64,000 nucleotides of DNA from Paenibacillus xerothermodurans (lineage in GTDB: Bacteria > Bacillota > Bacilli > Paenibacillales > NBRC-103111). The stretch lies in contig NZ_NHRJ02000003.1 of the NCBI RefSeq assembly GCF_002220865.2, forward strand, positions 63,244 through 127,243. Reading direction: 5' to 3'. Positions 51,945 through 61,300 of the stretch are shown here, piece by piece; within the stretch, counting starts at the first letter, position 1, and the number at the start of each line of letters is the position of its first letter. The notes under the pieces were generated by a model. It saw nothing but the letters and a program-made list of their open reading frames with translations. It ran no database searches and was not told where the DNA came from. A program made the translations under genes and the position numbers.

Positions 51945-53993
51945 GTGAAATTTAGAAAGACAACGTCGATGGACGATCCGTCGCAGCAGGAGACCACCAA
52001 ACGGCGTCATTTTACATTGCGTATTAATCTGTTATTTTTCATTGTGTTTATTATGTTTTCAGTATTAATAGTCAGGTTAGCGATTCTCCAGTTTGTGGAG
52101 GGCCAGCAGTTGAAGGCTGCAGAGGCCCAGACTACCAAACGCGATTCGCCTATCGCGCCGATACGGGGGAATATATACGACAGCAACGGGGTTCCGCTGG
52201 CCTACACGTCTTCAGCCCAGACGCTCTATTTCCGGATGGAGTCCGGCCAGGACAAGGACGCGGTTATCGCGCTCGCATATGAACTGGAAAAGCTGTTCAA
52301 GGAATATGGAGATCCAAGCAAAGCTCCTATGACGGCAGCCGAGATTATAGAGGCGATGGATGTTGGTTATGATTTGACCAAGGAACGAACGAACGCACCC
52401 AGCTATTCTTTTGTGCCTCGACGAATTAAGTCGGGGTTATCTCCCGAGGAGATCGCCTATTTGTCCGAGCACCGTGACGTGTTTAAGTGGCTGGAGATTA
52501 TGGAGGAGAGCATCCGTACTTACGATCCAAGCAATGTAGCTGTGCAGCTGATCGGTTATATGCGGCCTTTCTCCCGGGGCCGAGAGCCGAATCACGGACT
52601 TGATTTTTACCAAAACAAAGAAAACACGCAGGGTTACCTGGACACGGAGGATGTTGGCTACGACGGCATTGAACTGATGTATCAGGAACAGCTGCGCGGG
52701 AAAAACGGATATAAGTCGTACCCGGTGAATGCGTCCCAGAAGATCATCGGCAGAGTGGAAATCCAGCCGCCGACGAAAGGGCACAACCTGTTTTTGACCA
52801 TCGATAAGGAAGTGCAGCAGGTCACCGAGCAAGCTGTTATGGATCAGCTGGAGTACGCAAAATCGCCGGCAGCGCGTGCCAGCCGGTACGGCTACGCGCC
52901 GAATGCCAAGGCCGGCTATGCCGTCGCGATGGAAGTGGATACGGGACGCGTAGTGGCCATGGCAAGTATGCCGGACTACAATCCGAGCATCTGGCGTGAG
53001 GGTCTGTCAACAGCTGAGTATAACCAGATTCAACCGTTCATCAATAACGGTACCATTACGACGGCATACCCGGATTACCCGGACAACGAGTTGAAAAACC
53101 ATCCGACTTCGATAGTATACGTTGGGTCCATCATTAAGCCGTTATCGGTATTGATCGGATTAAACGAAGGCTTATTTGGCATCAATACGACCTACAATGA
53201 CACGGGGGTGTTCACCTTTGGCCGGGGCAATAGTGCACGGCTTACTAACTCCGACCGCAAGGCGTACGGACCCATCAATGGATCCGACGCGATCTGGCAC
53301 TCCTCCAATACATTTATGTCGGCGATGATCGGTAATAAATTATATGAGCGTAATGGCGCTAAGGCAGTGGAAATCTGGGAGTCATACTTAAATAAATTCG
53401 GGCTTGGCGTGTTGACGGGCAGCGGCCTGCACCGTGAAAACCCGGGTCTCAGTGAGTTTAAGACTAATACGCGTGAGACGCTTCAATCGCGGATGGTGTA
53501 CGCTTCCTGGGGACAGAACGAGAAATACACGACTCTGCAAATGGCACAGTATGCTACAACATTGGCGACCCGCGGCAAGAAGCTAAGACCGCTCTTGGTA
53601 GACAAGATAGAGACTTATGAAGGCCAGCTGGTGAAAACGATGACGCCGGAAATTCTGGAGGCTACCGAATTTCCCAAGCCGTATTGGGACAGCGTGATTG
53701 AAGGCATGCAGAAGGTTTCCGTGCGGGGCTTTGAAGACTTCCCTTACAGCTTTGCGCGCAAAACGGGCACCTCAACGCAATCGGTTGGCGGAAAGCTCAT
53801 CGATAACGCCGTGTTTATCGCCTTTGCACCGGTTGAAAATCCGAAGCTGGCGGTGGCGGTTGTCATGCCGGAAGGCGGATTCGGTGCGTGGAACGCAGCG
53901 CCGATCGCAAGAAAGATGTTCGACGCATATGATCAACAATACGGGTTGGACGGTGTGCCGAAAGGCACGAAAGCCGAAACACCGGCGCCGTAA
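51945..53993 (+). CDS. Class B penicillin-binding protein (PBP2/MrdA-like transpeptidase)
   Basis: 682 residues. A short cytoplasmic start, one membrane helix (INLLFFIVFIMFSVLIV), a dimerisation domain (RGNIYDSNGVPLAY), and a transpeptidase domain that cross-links peptidoglycan. Motifs are S395-I-I-K398 (VGSIIKP), S453-S-N455 (HSSNTF) and K606-T-G608 (RKTGTS). It is of the elongation-type class B group, though whether it serves growth or sporulation is not clear. GTG 51945 is used, behind AAAGGAG; the upstream ATG at 51921 lacks a site. Last gene of the apparent envelope operon; terminator follows. Confidence 0.92.
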   Translation: MKFRKTTSMDDPSQQETTKRRHFTLRINLLFFIVFIMFSVLIVRLAILQFVEGQQLKAAEAQTTKRDSPIAPIRGNIYDSNGVPLAYTSSAQTLYFRMESGQDKDAVIALAYELEKLFKEYGDPSKAPMTAAEIIEAMDVGYDLTKERTNAPSYSFVPRRIKSGLSPEEIAYLSEHRDVFKWLEIMEESIRTYDPSNVAVQLIGYMRPFSRGREPNHGLDFYQNKENTQGYLDTEDVGYDGIELMYQEQLRGKNGYKSYPVNASQKIIGRVEIQPPTKGHNLFLTIDKEVQQVTEQAVMDQLEYAKSPAARASRYGYAPNAKAGYAVAMEVDTGRVVAMASMPDYNPSIWREGLSTAEYNQIQPFINNGTITTAYPDYPDNELKNHPTSIVYVGSIIKPLSVLIGLNEGLFGINTTYNDTGVFTFGRGNSARLTNSDRKAYGPINGSDAIWHSSNTFMSAMIGNKLYERNGAKAVEIWESYLNKFGLGVLTGSGLHRENPGLSEFKTNTRETLQSRMVYASWGQNEKYTTLQMAQYATTLATRGKKLRPLLVDKIETYEGQLVKTMTPEILEATEFPKPYWDSVIEGMQKVSVRGFEDFPYSFARKTGTSTQSVGGKLIDNAVFIAFAPVENPKLAVAVVMPEGGFGAWNAAPIARKMFDAYDQQYGLDGVPKGTKAETPAP

Positions 53994-54077
53994 ATATTGG
54001 TTGGCACCGCGCCCTCGGCATAACACTCAGCATGCAAGTTTGCATCTGTCCCTCTTTTGGTATGCCGGTGTGATCAG

Positions 54078-54107
54078 GGACTCCCTGCTGGGGGGTCCTT
54101 TCATTTT
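54078..54107 (+). terminator. Terminator of the PBP operon
   Basis: GGACTCC / GGGGTCC stem (one T-G pair) followed by TTTCATTTT. Confidence 0.6.
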
Positions 54108-54232
54108 ACCCATGTTTTGGGTGGAACAGGGTGGCTGATTAACTGCTCGCGACGCTAATATGTTATACTGTTGTATCGTATTTATTTTTAAGACCAGCAT
54201 CATGGACGTTTTCTGAGGAGGAAATATAATTT

Positions 54233-56110
54233 ATGTGCGGAATCACAGGGGCAATGTACTTTGAAGATAGAGAGCCGTCGCAGACCATGCTGAAGGCCAT
54301 GACTGATTGCATCGTACACCGGGGACCCAACGATTTTGGGTTCTGGGGCGAGAACCGCATCGGGTTAGGCTTTCGCCGACTGTCCATTATCGATATTCAG
54401 GAAGGCCATCAACCACTGGCTAACGAAGATGATAGCGTTTGGATCGTATTTAATGGAGAAATTTACAATTATAAATACCTGCGGCATGAGCTTCAGGAAA
54501 AAGGACATCAATTTAAAACTCACAGTGATACCGAGGTCATTGTTCATCTGTATGAGGAATACGGTGAGGATTGTGTGACGCGGCTGCGCGGGATGTTCGG
54601 TTTTGTTATTTGGGATCGTCGCAAAAAACTGCTGTTCGGCGCACGCGACCATTTCGGCATCAAGCCGTTCTACTACTACAAGGATGACAAGCAGTTCGTG
54701 TTTGGTTCCGAGTTGAAAAGCGTGCTCGCAGCGGACGGAATCGGCCGGACAGTTGACACAGAAAGCCTGTTGAATTATTTGACATTCCAGTATGTTCCTG
54801 AGCCGGACACCATGTTTCGCGGTATCAGTAAACTGCCCCCGGGCCACTACATAACACTGAGCTATGACGGGGACATGCAAATCCGCCGCTATTGGGATCC
54901 CATGTTCGAGCCGGAAGAGCGTCCGTTCGAGGAATATGTCGAGCGTATCCGCGAGGGATTGAAGGATTCGGTCATTCATCATATGCAGAGCGACGTGGAG
55001 CGGGGCTGCTTCTTGTCGAGCGGCATAGATTCCACAGCGATCGCCACGCATATGAGGGCGGTTGAGCCGATTCGGACCTTTTCGGTCGGCTTCGAAGGGC
55101 CTAACAATGAAACGCAGATCGCCCATCAGACCGCGGCGGCTCTGGACACGGAGCATTATTCCAAGATCATCACGCAAAATGACTTTTTTGCCGCAGTGCC
55201 TAAAGCTGTCTGGCACCAAGATGAACCGGTCGCCGATCCTTCAGCTATCGCGCTGTATCACGTGGCGAAGCTTGCGCGTGAACACGTGACCGTGGTGCTG
55301 TCGGGCGAAGGAGCGGACGAGCTGTTCGGCGGTTACCGCATTTACCGTGAACCGCATTCGCTGCGTGCAATCGAACGCCTGCCTCTGCCGCTCAAGCAGC
55401 TGCTGCACGCTGTGGCGCGAATGCTGCCGCAGGGTGTCTACGGGAGAAACTATCTGCTGCGGGGCACCACTCCGCTCGAGCAGCGTTTTCTCGGCAATGC
55501 TAAGATCTTCACGGAAGACATGAAAGCGGAGGTTGTCCGCATCGATCAGGAAACGCTCGGCAGATACCGCAATCCGTGGCAAATTGCAGGGCAATTCTAC
55601 GAGAAAACGGTACACCAGGATCCGGTGACACGCATGCAGTATATTGATATGAATCTGTGGCTGCCGGGTGACATTTTGATGAAAGCTGACAAAATGACGA
55701 TGGCGAATTCGCTCGAGCTCCGGGTGCCTTTTCTGGATGTTGAATTGTATGAAATCGCACGTAAAATTCCAGCCCGCTACAGACTGGCAGAGGGCACAAC
55801 GAAATATATTTTCCGTAAGGCGATGGAAGGGATTATTCCCGACTTTATCCTGAATCGGCCTAAGCTCGGCTTTCCGGTGCCTCTCCGGGATTGGCTCAAG
55901 GGCAATATGGGCACAGTGATTATGGAACAGATTGAAGCGAGCGGCATCGATGGATACATTCAAATGGATACGGTCCGCCGCATGGTAGCCAACCACCGGA
56001 ACGGCCAGGGAGATTACGCCCGCCGACTGTGGACCATCTATATGTTCGCGCTTTGGCATGCGACGTACATGGAGGAAATGCCGCAGCCGTCATTGGCTGC
56101 CGCTTTATAA
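54233..56110 (+). CDS. asnB: Asparagine synthase (glutamine-hydrolysing)
   Basis: 625 residues. The N-terminal Ntn glutaminase domain starts MCGITG with the nucleophile Cys2, and has HRGPND, RLSIID and NGEIYN. The C-terminal ATP-pyrophosphatase domain has the PP-loop LSSGIDST and SGEGADELFGGY. The reaction is Asp + Gln + ATP to Asn + Glu. The length is nearest to Bacillus AsnO (YisO, 614 residues), the paralogue used in sporulation, but the two cannot be separated safely by eye. GAGGAGG stands before the ATG. Followed 19 nt later by a HAD phosphatase. Confidence 0.93.
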   Translation: MCGITGAMYFEDREPSQTMLKAMTDCIVHRGPNDFGFWGENRIGLGFRRLSIIDIQEGHQPLANEDDSVWIVFNGEIYNYKYLRHELQEKGHQFKTHSDTEVIVHLYEEYGEDCVTRLRGMFGFVIWDRRKKLLFGARDHFGIKPFYYYKDDKQFVFGSELKSVLAADGIGRTVDTESLLNYLTFQYVPEPDTMFRGISKLPPGHYITLSYDGDMQIRRYWDPMFEPEERPFEEYVERIREGLKDSVIHHMQSDVERGCFLSSGIDSTAIATHMRAVEPIRTFSVGFEGPNNETQIAHQTAAALDTEHYSKIITQNDFFAAVPKAVWHQDEPVADPSAIALYHVAKLAREHVTVVLSGEGADELFGGYRIYREPHSLRAIERLPLPLKQLLHAVARMLPQGVYGRNYLLRGTTPLEQRFLGNAKIFTEDMKAEVVRIDQETLGRYRNPWQIAGQFYEKTVHQDPVTRMQYIDMNLWLPGDILMKADKMTMANSLELRVPFLDVELYEIARKIPARYRLAEGTTKYIFRKAMEGIIPDFILNRPKLGFPVPLRDWLKGNMGTVIMEQIEASGIDGYIQMDTVRRMVANHRNGQGDYARRLWTIYMFALWHATYMEEMPQPSLAAAL

Positions 56111-56129
56111 CAAAGAGAGGTGGATCCTA

Positions 56130-56864
56130 TTGGGCAATTACAGACTGATTGCGCTGGATATGGACGGAACTTTGCTCACCGAAGATAAGACCGTGTCGAA
56201 GGAGAATCGTGCCGCGCTCGAAGCAGCGGCTGCTGCCGGTGTCACAGTGATGCTGGCGACCGGACGAGGGATTCAGAATGTCATGCCCTATCTGGAGGAG
56301 CTGGAGTTGAACTCGCCGATTGTCACTGTGAATGGCAGTGAAGTGTGGGCTTCGCCTGGAACGCTGCATCACCGCACGCTAATGGATTCCAAGCTGATAC
56401 GGGATATGCACTCGATAGCAGAGGAATATGATACATGGTATTGGGCCTATGCCGTCGGCGACATTTTCAATAAGGACAAATGGGTGGACAGCTATGATAA
56501 CCATCAGTGGCTGAAATTCGGCTATTATTATGAGGATGCCGAACGGCTGCGGGCGATCCGTGACAAACTGGCGGCCTGGGACTTATTCGAAGTCACCAAT
56601 TCTCATCCGTTTAATATCGAGCTGAATCCGAAAGGCGTCAACAAAGCCAGCGGAATTCGGCAGGTGTGCGAACTGCTCGGCATCGATATGTCGCAAGTTA
56701 TCGCCATGGGAGACAGCTTGAACGATGAGTCCATGATTCGGGCTGCCGGGCTTGGTGTAGCGATGGGCAATGCGCAGGACGAGGTGAAGCGGTTCGCAGA
56801 TGTTGTTACTGCTACGAACGAGGAGCACGGTGTGGCACGGATCATCGAACAGTATATTTTGTAA
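56130..56864 (+). CDS. Cof-type HAD-IIB phosphatase
   Basis: A 244-residue HAD-superfamily hydrolase. Motif I is D10-M-D12-G-T (LDMDGTLL), motif II lies in TVMLATGRG, Lys in the C-terminal half, and motif III/IV is MGDSLNDESMI. A C2B cap lies between. Cof proteins hydrolyse sugar phosphates and cofactors such as FMN; the specific substrate is unknown. The start is TTG 56130 with AGAGAGGTGG 7 nt upstream; the frame extends into asnB but such a start is unlikely. Probably co-transcribed with asnB. Confidence 0.9.
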   Translation: MGNYRLIALDMDGTLLTEDKTVSKENRAALEAAAAAGVTVMLATGRGIQNVMPYLEELELNSPIVTVNGSEVWASPGTLHHRTLMDSKLIRDMHSIAEEYDTWYWAYAVGDIFNKDKWVDSYDNHQWLKFGYYYEDAERLRAIRDKLAAWDLFEVTNSHPFNIELNPKGVNKASGIRQVCELLGIDMSQVIAMGDSLNDESMIRAAGLGVAMGNAQDEVKRFADVVTATNEEHGVARIIEQYIL

Positions 56865-56957
56865 CATGGGCTGCGGTCAACTGGTACAAGTCCGGTCTCG
56901 CGGGTAAGAACTAAGCGAAGCAGTTCGACTGGCAAAAACGTTAAGGAGGGCAAAACA

Positions 56958-57437
56958 ATGATCATAACAGCTTGGATCATCGTCATCGTGCTCTTTATTG
57001 TCGGAATGATCGGAGCGGTGTACCCGGTGTTTCCCGGCGCAGTAGCTATCTACGCAGCATTTTTCGTGTATGGCTTCATGGTGGGATTCGAGCCATTTGA
57101 CCTCTGGTTCTGGCTGATCCAGAGCACCATATTCGTCGTGCTGCTGGTCGCAGATTACGCGGTGAGTGCGTTGGGCGTAAAAAAGTTCGGGGGTACCCGG
57201 GCATCTGTCATCGGCAGCACGATCGGCTTGATCGTCGGCCCCTTCGTCATCCCGGTAGCCGGCCTTCTGATAGGACCTTTTCTTGGTGCGGTGATTGGAG
57301 AGATGATAGCCGGAGCCGAATGGAGACAGTCCGTTCGCGCCGGTGTCGGAGCATTAGTCGGTTTTTTCTCAAGTGTGGTCGTCAAATTGCTGCTGCAAAC
57401 CGCAATGATTATTCTATTTTTCATTTGGGTGCTGTAG
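56958..57437 (+). CDS. DUF456 family membrane protein
   Basis: 159 residues with four to five hydrophobic helices and many glycines (GLIVGPFVIPVAGLLIGPFLGAVIGEMIAG), the layout of DUF456. Function unknown. AAGGAGGG lies 8 nt before the ATG. It is followed 29 nt later by a flippase gene, and probably co-transcribed with it. Confidence 0.85.
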   Translation: MIITAWIIVIVLFIVGMIGAVYPVFPGAVAIYAAFFVYGFMVGFEPFDLWFWLIQSTIFVVLLVADYAVSALGVKKFGGTRASVIGSTIGLIVGPFVIPVAGLLIGPFLGAVIGEMIAGAEWRQSVRAGVGALVGFFSSVVVKLLLQTAMIILFFIWVL

Positions 57438-57466
57438 TATCCAGGTAGCAGGAAGAAGGGAACATC

Positions 57467-59152
57467 TTGTCTAAAGATTCGTTGGTGAAAGGCACGTTTA
57501 TTCTGACCGTGGCGGCACTGATTGCTCGGCTGTTAGGTGTGGTCCAGAGGATTCCATTGATCGTCTTGCTGGGCGACCTGGGTATGGCCGCATACGGTGT
57601 CGCGTTTAATCTGTATGCGATGCTGCTGGTAATAGCAACCGCGGGCATTCCGAGCGCGCTCAGTAAAATGATTTCAGAACGGACTGCGCTCGGGCAGCAC
57701 GCCGAGGCCAACCGTATCTATCGTGCAGCACTGCTGTTTGCGGCGGCGGCGGGAGTGGTGATGACACTACTCTTGTATGTGTTTGCGCCTTACTACGCCG
57801 ACGGTACGGCGAACCCGCAAGCGGTGCTGCCGATTCAAGCGCTTGCTCCCGCATTATTGCTGTTCCCGCTAATCGCTATCATGCGCGGATATTTTCAGGG
57901 CCGTCGCATGATGATGCCGAACGGCTTGTCCCAAATCATTGAACAGATCTTCCGTGTCGGTGCATCCGTTGGCTTGGCCTATGTGCTGCTGGATTACAGC
58001 CTGGATTGGGCGGTGGCCGGCGCGTCCTTTGGCGGCGTCGTCGGGAGCGTTGCCGCAGCGGCGGTGATGGTCTATTACTCCTTGAAGCTGCGGCGCACTG
58101 ACCGTGCAGAAGGCTTACTCGCCGGTGCAGCCGACACTTGGGTGAGCCCGAGCACAGCCCGCTCAAATCCGCTTACGTACAAATCTATTTATGCCCAGCT
58201 GTTCAAGATTTCGATTCCTATCGTTATTTTCTCGCTCACGGTGACCTTGATTTATACAATTGATTCTTCCATAGTGACCTTGCTGCTTATGGGGCAGTTG
58301 GGCCAGGCTCAAGCTCAAGAGATTCTTGGTATCTTGCTGGGGCGCGCACAGTCGCTGGCCGGTATCCCGATCATTCTGGCTGTTGCCCTGAGCCAATCGG
58401 TGGTCCCGATCATTTCCGCCGCGTATTCGCGCGGTGATATGTCTCAGGTTTCGCAGCACACGAGCAAAGTGCTTCAGTTGTCGCTGCTCACAGGAATTCC
58501 AATGGCACTGATCATCTGTGTGGCGGCCGGCCCTATCGATGCTCTAGTATTCGGCAACGACAGGGGTTCTGTGATCGTTGACCAATTCGCCGCACCGATC
58601 ATTATTGTTCTCACCATCAGCTCCATCTTTCAGATTGTGATGCAGACGTCCGGGGCTGTGCTGATGGGAATGGGCAAAATGAAGCCGCTCATGCTTCATG
58701 TAGCGGTCGGGATCGCTGTCAAACTCATCGGCAGCTATTTGCTGGCACCGGTGCTAGGCATCTACGGGATCATTGCAGCAACGGGCCTCTGCTTTATAGT
58801 GATGACGGTTCTGAATTTACGGGTGCTGCGCCAAGTCGTTTCATTCCGGGTACTCGGACGCCGGCGTTGGACAGGCTTGATTGTCGTCACATCTGTCATA
58901 ACGGCAATCGGTGCTGTATTGAACTGGGTGACTGGCACGTACATCCAACCATTTGGTCATCCGCGTGCGGATGCATTCGTGCAAACGGTGATCCTTTGCC
59001 TCACCGCGGGGGGATTGTATCCGCTGCTGCTATTCATAACGCGCACGGTGAGCGTGGCAGATATTCAGCATATGCCGGGGCCGGTGCAGAGGCTGATCGG
59101 CCGAGTCGCGCCGCGCTTGTTAAGAGCAAGACAAGAAAGTACTAATACGTGA
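57467..59152 (+). CDS. SpoVB/YtgP-family MOP flippase
   Basis: A 561-residue polytopic membrane protein with about 14 helices of the MOP/MVF group, which flips lipid-linked sugars such as lipid II across the membrane. N-terminal signature LVKGTFILTVAALIARLLGVVQRIPLIVLLGDLGMAAYG. Closer by pattern to YtgP (the MurJ-type flippase of Bacillus) than to exopolysaccharide flippases; SpoVB is the sporulation paralogue. TTG start 57467 behind AAGAAGGG. Follows the DUF456 gene and ends with a terminator at 59273. Confidence 0.88.
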   Translation: MSKDSLVKGTFILTVAALIARLLGVVQRIPLIVLLGDLGMAAYGVAFNLYAMLLVIATAGIPSALSKMISERTALGQHAEANRIYRAALLFAAAAGVVMTLLLYVFAPYYADGTANPQAVLPIQALAPALLLFPLIAIMRGYFQGRRMMMPNGLSQIIEQIFRVGASVGLAYVLLDYSLDWAVAGASFGGVVGSVAAAAVMVYYSLKLRRTDRAEGLLAGAADTWVSPSTARSNPLTYKSIYAQLFKISIPIVIFSLTVTLIYTIDSSIVTLLLMGQLGQAQAQEILGILLGRAQSLAGIPIILAVALSQSVVPIISAAYSRGDMSQVSQHTSKVLQLSLLTGIPMALIICVAAGPIDALVFGNDRGSVIVDQFAAPIIIVLTISSIFQIVMQTSGAVLMGMGKMKPLMLHVAVGIAVKLIGSYLLAPVLGIYGIIAATGLCFIVMTVLNLRVLRQVVSFRVLGRRRWTGLIVVTSVITAIGAVLNWVTGTYIQPFGHPRADAFVQTVILCLTAGGLYPLLLFITRTVSVADIQHMPGPVQRLIGRVAPRLLRARQESTNT

Positions 59153-59272
59153 ACAAAAGCGCATTCAGCGGGTCGTGCTGCCAGCGGTTGTCAAAGCGGC
59201 CCGAGCTGCACCTTTACAGCAGATCTCGCTCTGCTTGACCGCGGCCATCACCGCCGCAGGGCGAACAAAAAT

Positions 59273-59318
59273 AGCACCTCGTACACGGGCATCCAGCCTA
59301 CGTGCGAGGTGTTTTTTT
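59273..59318 (+). terminator. Terminator after the flippase gene
   Basis: GCACCTCGTACACG pairs with CGTGCGAGGTG (one bulge) across a 13-nt loop, then seven T. The remaining gap to 59627 contains no gene. A weak cre-like overlap, GGCGCTTTCA, lies at 59616-59625 within the ribosome-site region of the next gene. Confidence 0.8.
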
Positions 59319-59626
59319 GCTGCGCTACCGTAAGGTTGCTCATGTGACTGGGTCCACCGAAAAACAACGGAACCGATCTGCAGCTGGCTATGGCTTTATA
59401 CCCTTCAGCTCATCACATTGCATGTTATCATCGAAAAACTGATCATCAATGTTAAATTTAATTAGGATATGAGAAAAAATGTATACCCGGCAGCAGAACA
59501 AAAGGCGGCCTTTCCGTAAAGTCAGCAGTGTAACGCAGTGGCTGAAATGCGTATTATCGGTTAACAAAGATGCGCACGCGGCATCCTGATGAAACCCAAG
59601 TTACGAAATAAAGGAGGCGCTTTCAT

Positions 59627-61225
59627 TTGGTAAAAAAGTGGAGAAGGATATCTGTACTCTCGCTTACAGCGGTGTTGACTGGCACGGCATGTATGGCGGG
59701 CTGCTCAGACCAACCGGACACTGGAGGGAATACATCGGAGGAAGGCGGCAAATTGACGAGCCTGACGTATTGGACAACGATGACGGGTCAGGCTGCCGTG
59801 AGCATGAAGAGCTATGGGGAGATGGAAGTGTACAAGGGAATTGAGAGCATAACTGGCGTCAAGGTCAATTTTCAGCATCCGCCGCAGGGACAGGACGCCG
59901 AGCAGTTTAACTTGATGCTCACATCGGGGCAACTGCCGGATGTCATCGAATACCATTGGACCAGCTTCCCGGGCGGTCCCGAGAAAGCCGTCAAGGATGG
60001 CAGAATTATAAAGCTCAATGAGTTGATCGATCAGCATGCCCCGAATCTGAAAAAGGTACTCGAATCCAATCCCGAATGGAAAAAGCAGGTGACCACCGAT
60101 GACGGCAGTATCGTAGGATTTCCTTTTTTGCGGGGTGATAAAAAACTGCAAGTATATAAGGGCGTGACAGTGCGAAAAGACTGGCTCGATAAACTCGGTT
60201 TGCAAATGCCCACGACCATTGATGAATGGCATACGGTTTTGAAAGCGTTTAAAGAGCAGGATCCAAACGGCAACGGTCAAGCGGATGAGATCCCAATCAT
60301 TATTACACTGGGTGAGTTGAATGGCTCGCACGCGTTTATTGGAGCGTTCGGTATCACAAACGGATTTTTCCAAGATGCAGGTAAAGTCAAGTACGGGCCG
60401 CTTCAGCCACAGTACAAGGAGTTCCTCACTTTAATGAATCAATGGTATAAAGAAGGCCTGTTGGATAAAGATTATGCCGCCACTGACGGAAAATTGTTGG
60501 ATGCCAAAGTTACCGGTCATCAGATCGGCGCTTTGATTACGAACACGGGTGGAGGCATAGGCAAATACATGGGGCTGATGGCGGGCAAAGATAATCATTT
60601 CACACTGTCGCCCGCACCATATCCGACGCTCAACAAAGGAGAGAAGCCTGAGTTAGGGCAGATGGACTTTACCTTTAACGGTCGGGGGGCCGCTATCTCT
60701 ACGAGCAACAAAAATCCGGTGGAAACGGTGAAATGGCTGGATGTCGGCTACAGCGAAGAGGGGCATATGCTGTTTAATTTCGGCAAAGAGGGGATTAGCT
60801 ACAATTTGATTAACGGCTACCCGAAATACACAGAAATGATTACGAAGAATCCAGACGGGCTGCCGATGCAGCAGGCTATGGCTCGTCACAACCGGGCGGG
60901 CTGGGACGGTCCGTTCGTGCAAGATGTTCGTTATATCGAGCAGTACGCCGCCATTCCGGAACAGCAGGAATCATTGACCGCATGGGCGGAACCGACGAAT
61001 GAGAAGCTGATGCCGCTGATCACGCCAACCAAAGAGGAAAGCGGCACATACGCGTCGATCATGGCGGATATCAACACTTATAAGGACGAGATGTTCCACA
61101 AATTCGTCATGGGTGCGGAGCCGCTTTCCAACTTTGATGCATTTACTGCCACATTGAAGAGCATGGGGATCGACGAGGCGCTGGAAATACAGCAAGCCGC
61201 GTTGGAACGTTACAACAAACGGTAA
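59627..61225 (+). CDS. Sugar ABC transporter lipoprotein (LplA-like)
   Basis: 532 residues. A lipoprotein signal with lipobox MAGC (C26) anchors this extracellular solute-binding protein to the membrane. Type-1 binding protein features are LTYWTTMTG, EIPIIITLGELNG and a Trp-rich C-terminal half. Size and the gene order binding protein-permease-permease match Bacillus LplABC/YtcQP and the many paenibacillar systems for oligosaccharides from plant polymers; the sugar here is not known. The start is TTG 59627, behind AAAGGAGG. Confidence 0.9.
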   Translation: MVKKWRRISVLSLTAVLTGTACMAGCSDQPDTGGNTSEEGGKLTSLTYWTTMTGQAAVSMKSYGEMEVYKGIESITGVKVNFQHPPQGQDAEQFNLMLTSGQLPDVIEYHWTSFPGGPEKAVKDGRIIKLNELIDQHAPNLKKVLESNPEWKKQVTTDDGSIVGFPFLRGDKKLQVYKGVTVRKDWLDKLGLQMPTTIDEWHTVLKAFKEQDPNGNGQADEIPIIITLGELNGSHAFIGAFGITNGFFQDAGKVKYGPLQPQYKEFLTLMNQWYKEGLLDKDYAATDGKLLDAKVTGHQIGALITNTGGGIGKYMGLMAGKDNHFTLSPAPYPTLNKGEKPELGQMDFTFNGRGAAISTSNKNPVETVKWLDVGYSEEGHMLFNFGKEGISYNLINGYPKYTEMITKNPDGLPMQQAMARHNRAGWDGPFVQDVRYIEQYAAIPEQQESLTAWAEPTNEKLMPLITPTKEESGTYASIMADINTYKDEMFHKFVMGAEPLSNFDAFTATLKSMGIDEALEIQQAALERYNKR

Positions 61226-61235
61226 AAGGCCGGCG

Positions 61236-61260
61236 GGGGATGCATGCATCACGCATCTCC
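61236..61260 (+). other. Intergenic hairpin in the Lpl-type operon
   Basis: GGGGATGC-atgcatcac-GCATCTCC just after the stop of the binding-protein gene, without a T-run. Such hairpins often stabilise the upstream message so that more binding protein than permease is made. Confidence 0.5.
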
Positions 61261-61300
61261 TCAACGGTTCCGATCAACGCAGAAAAGGAAGTGAAGCATA

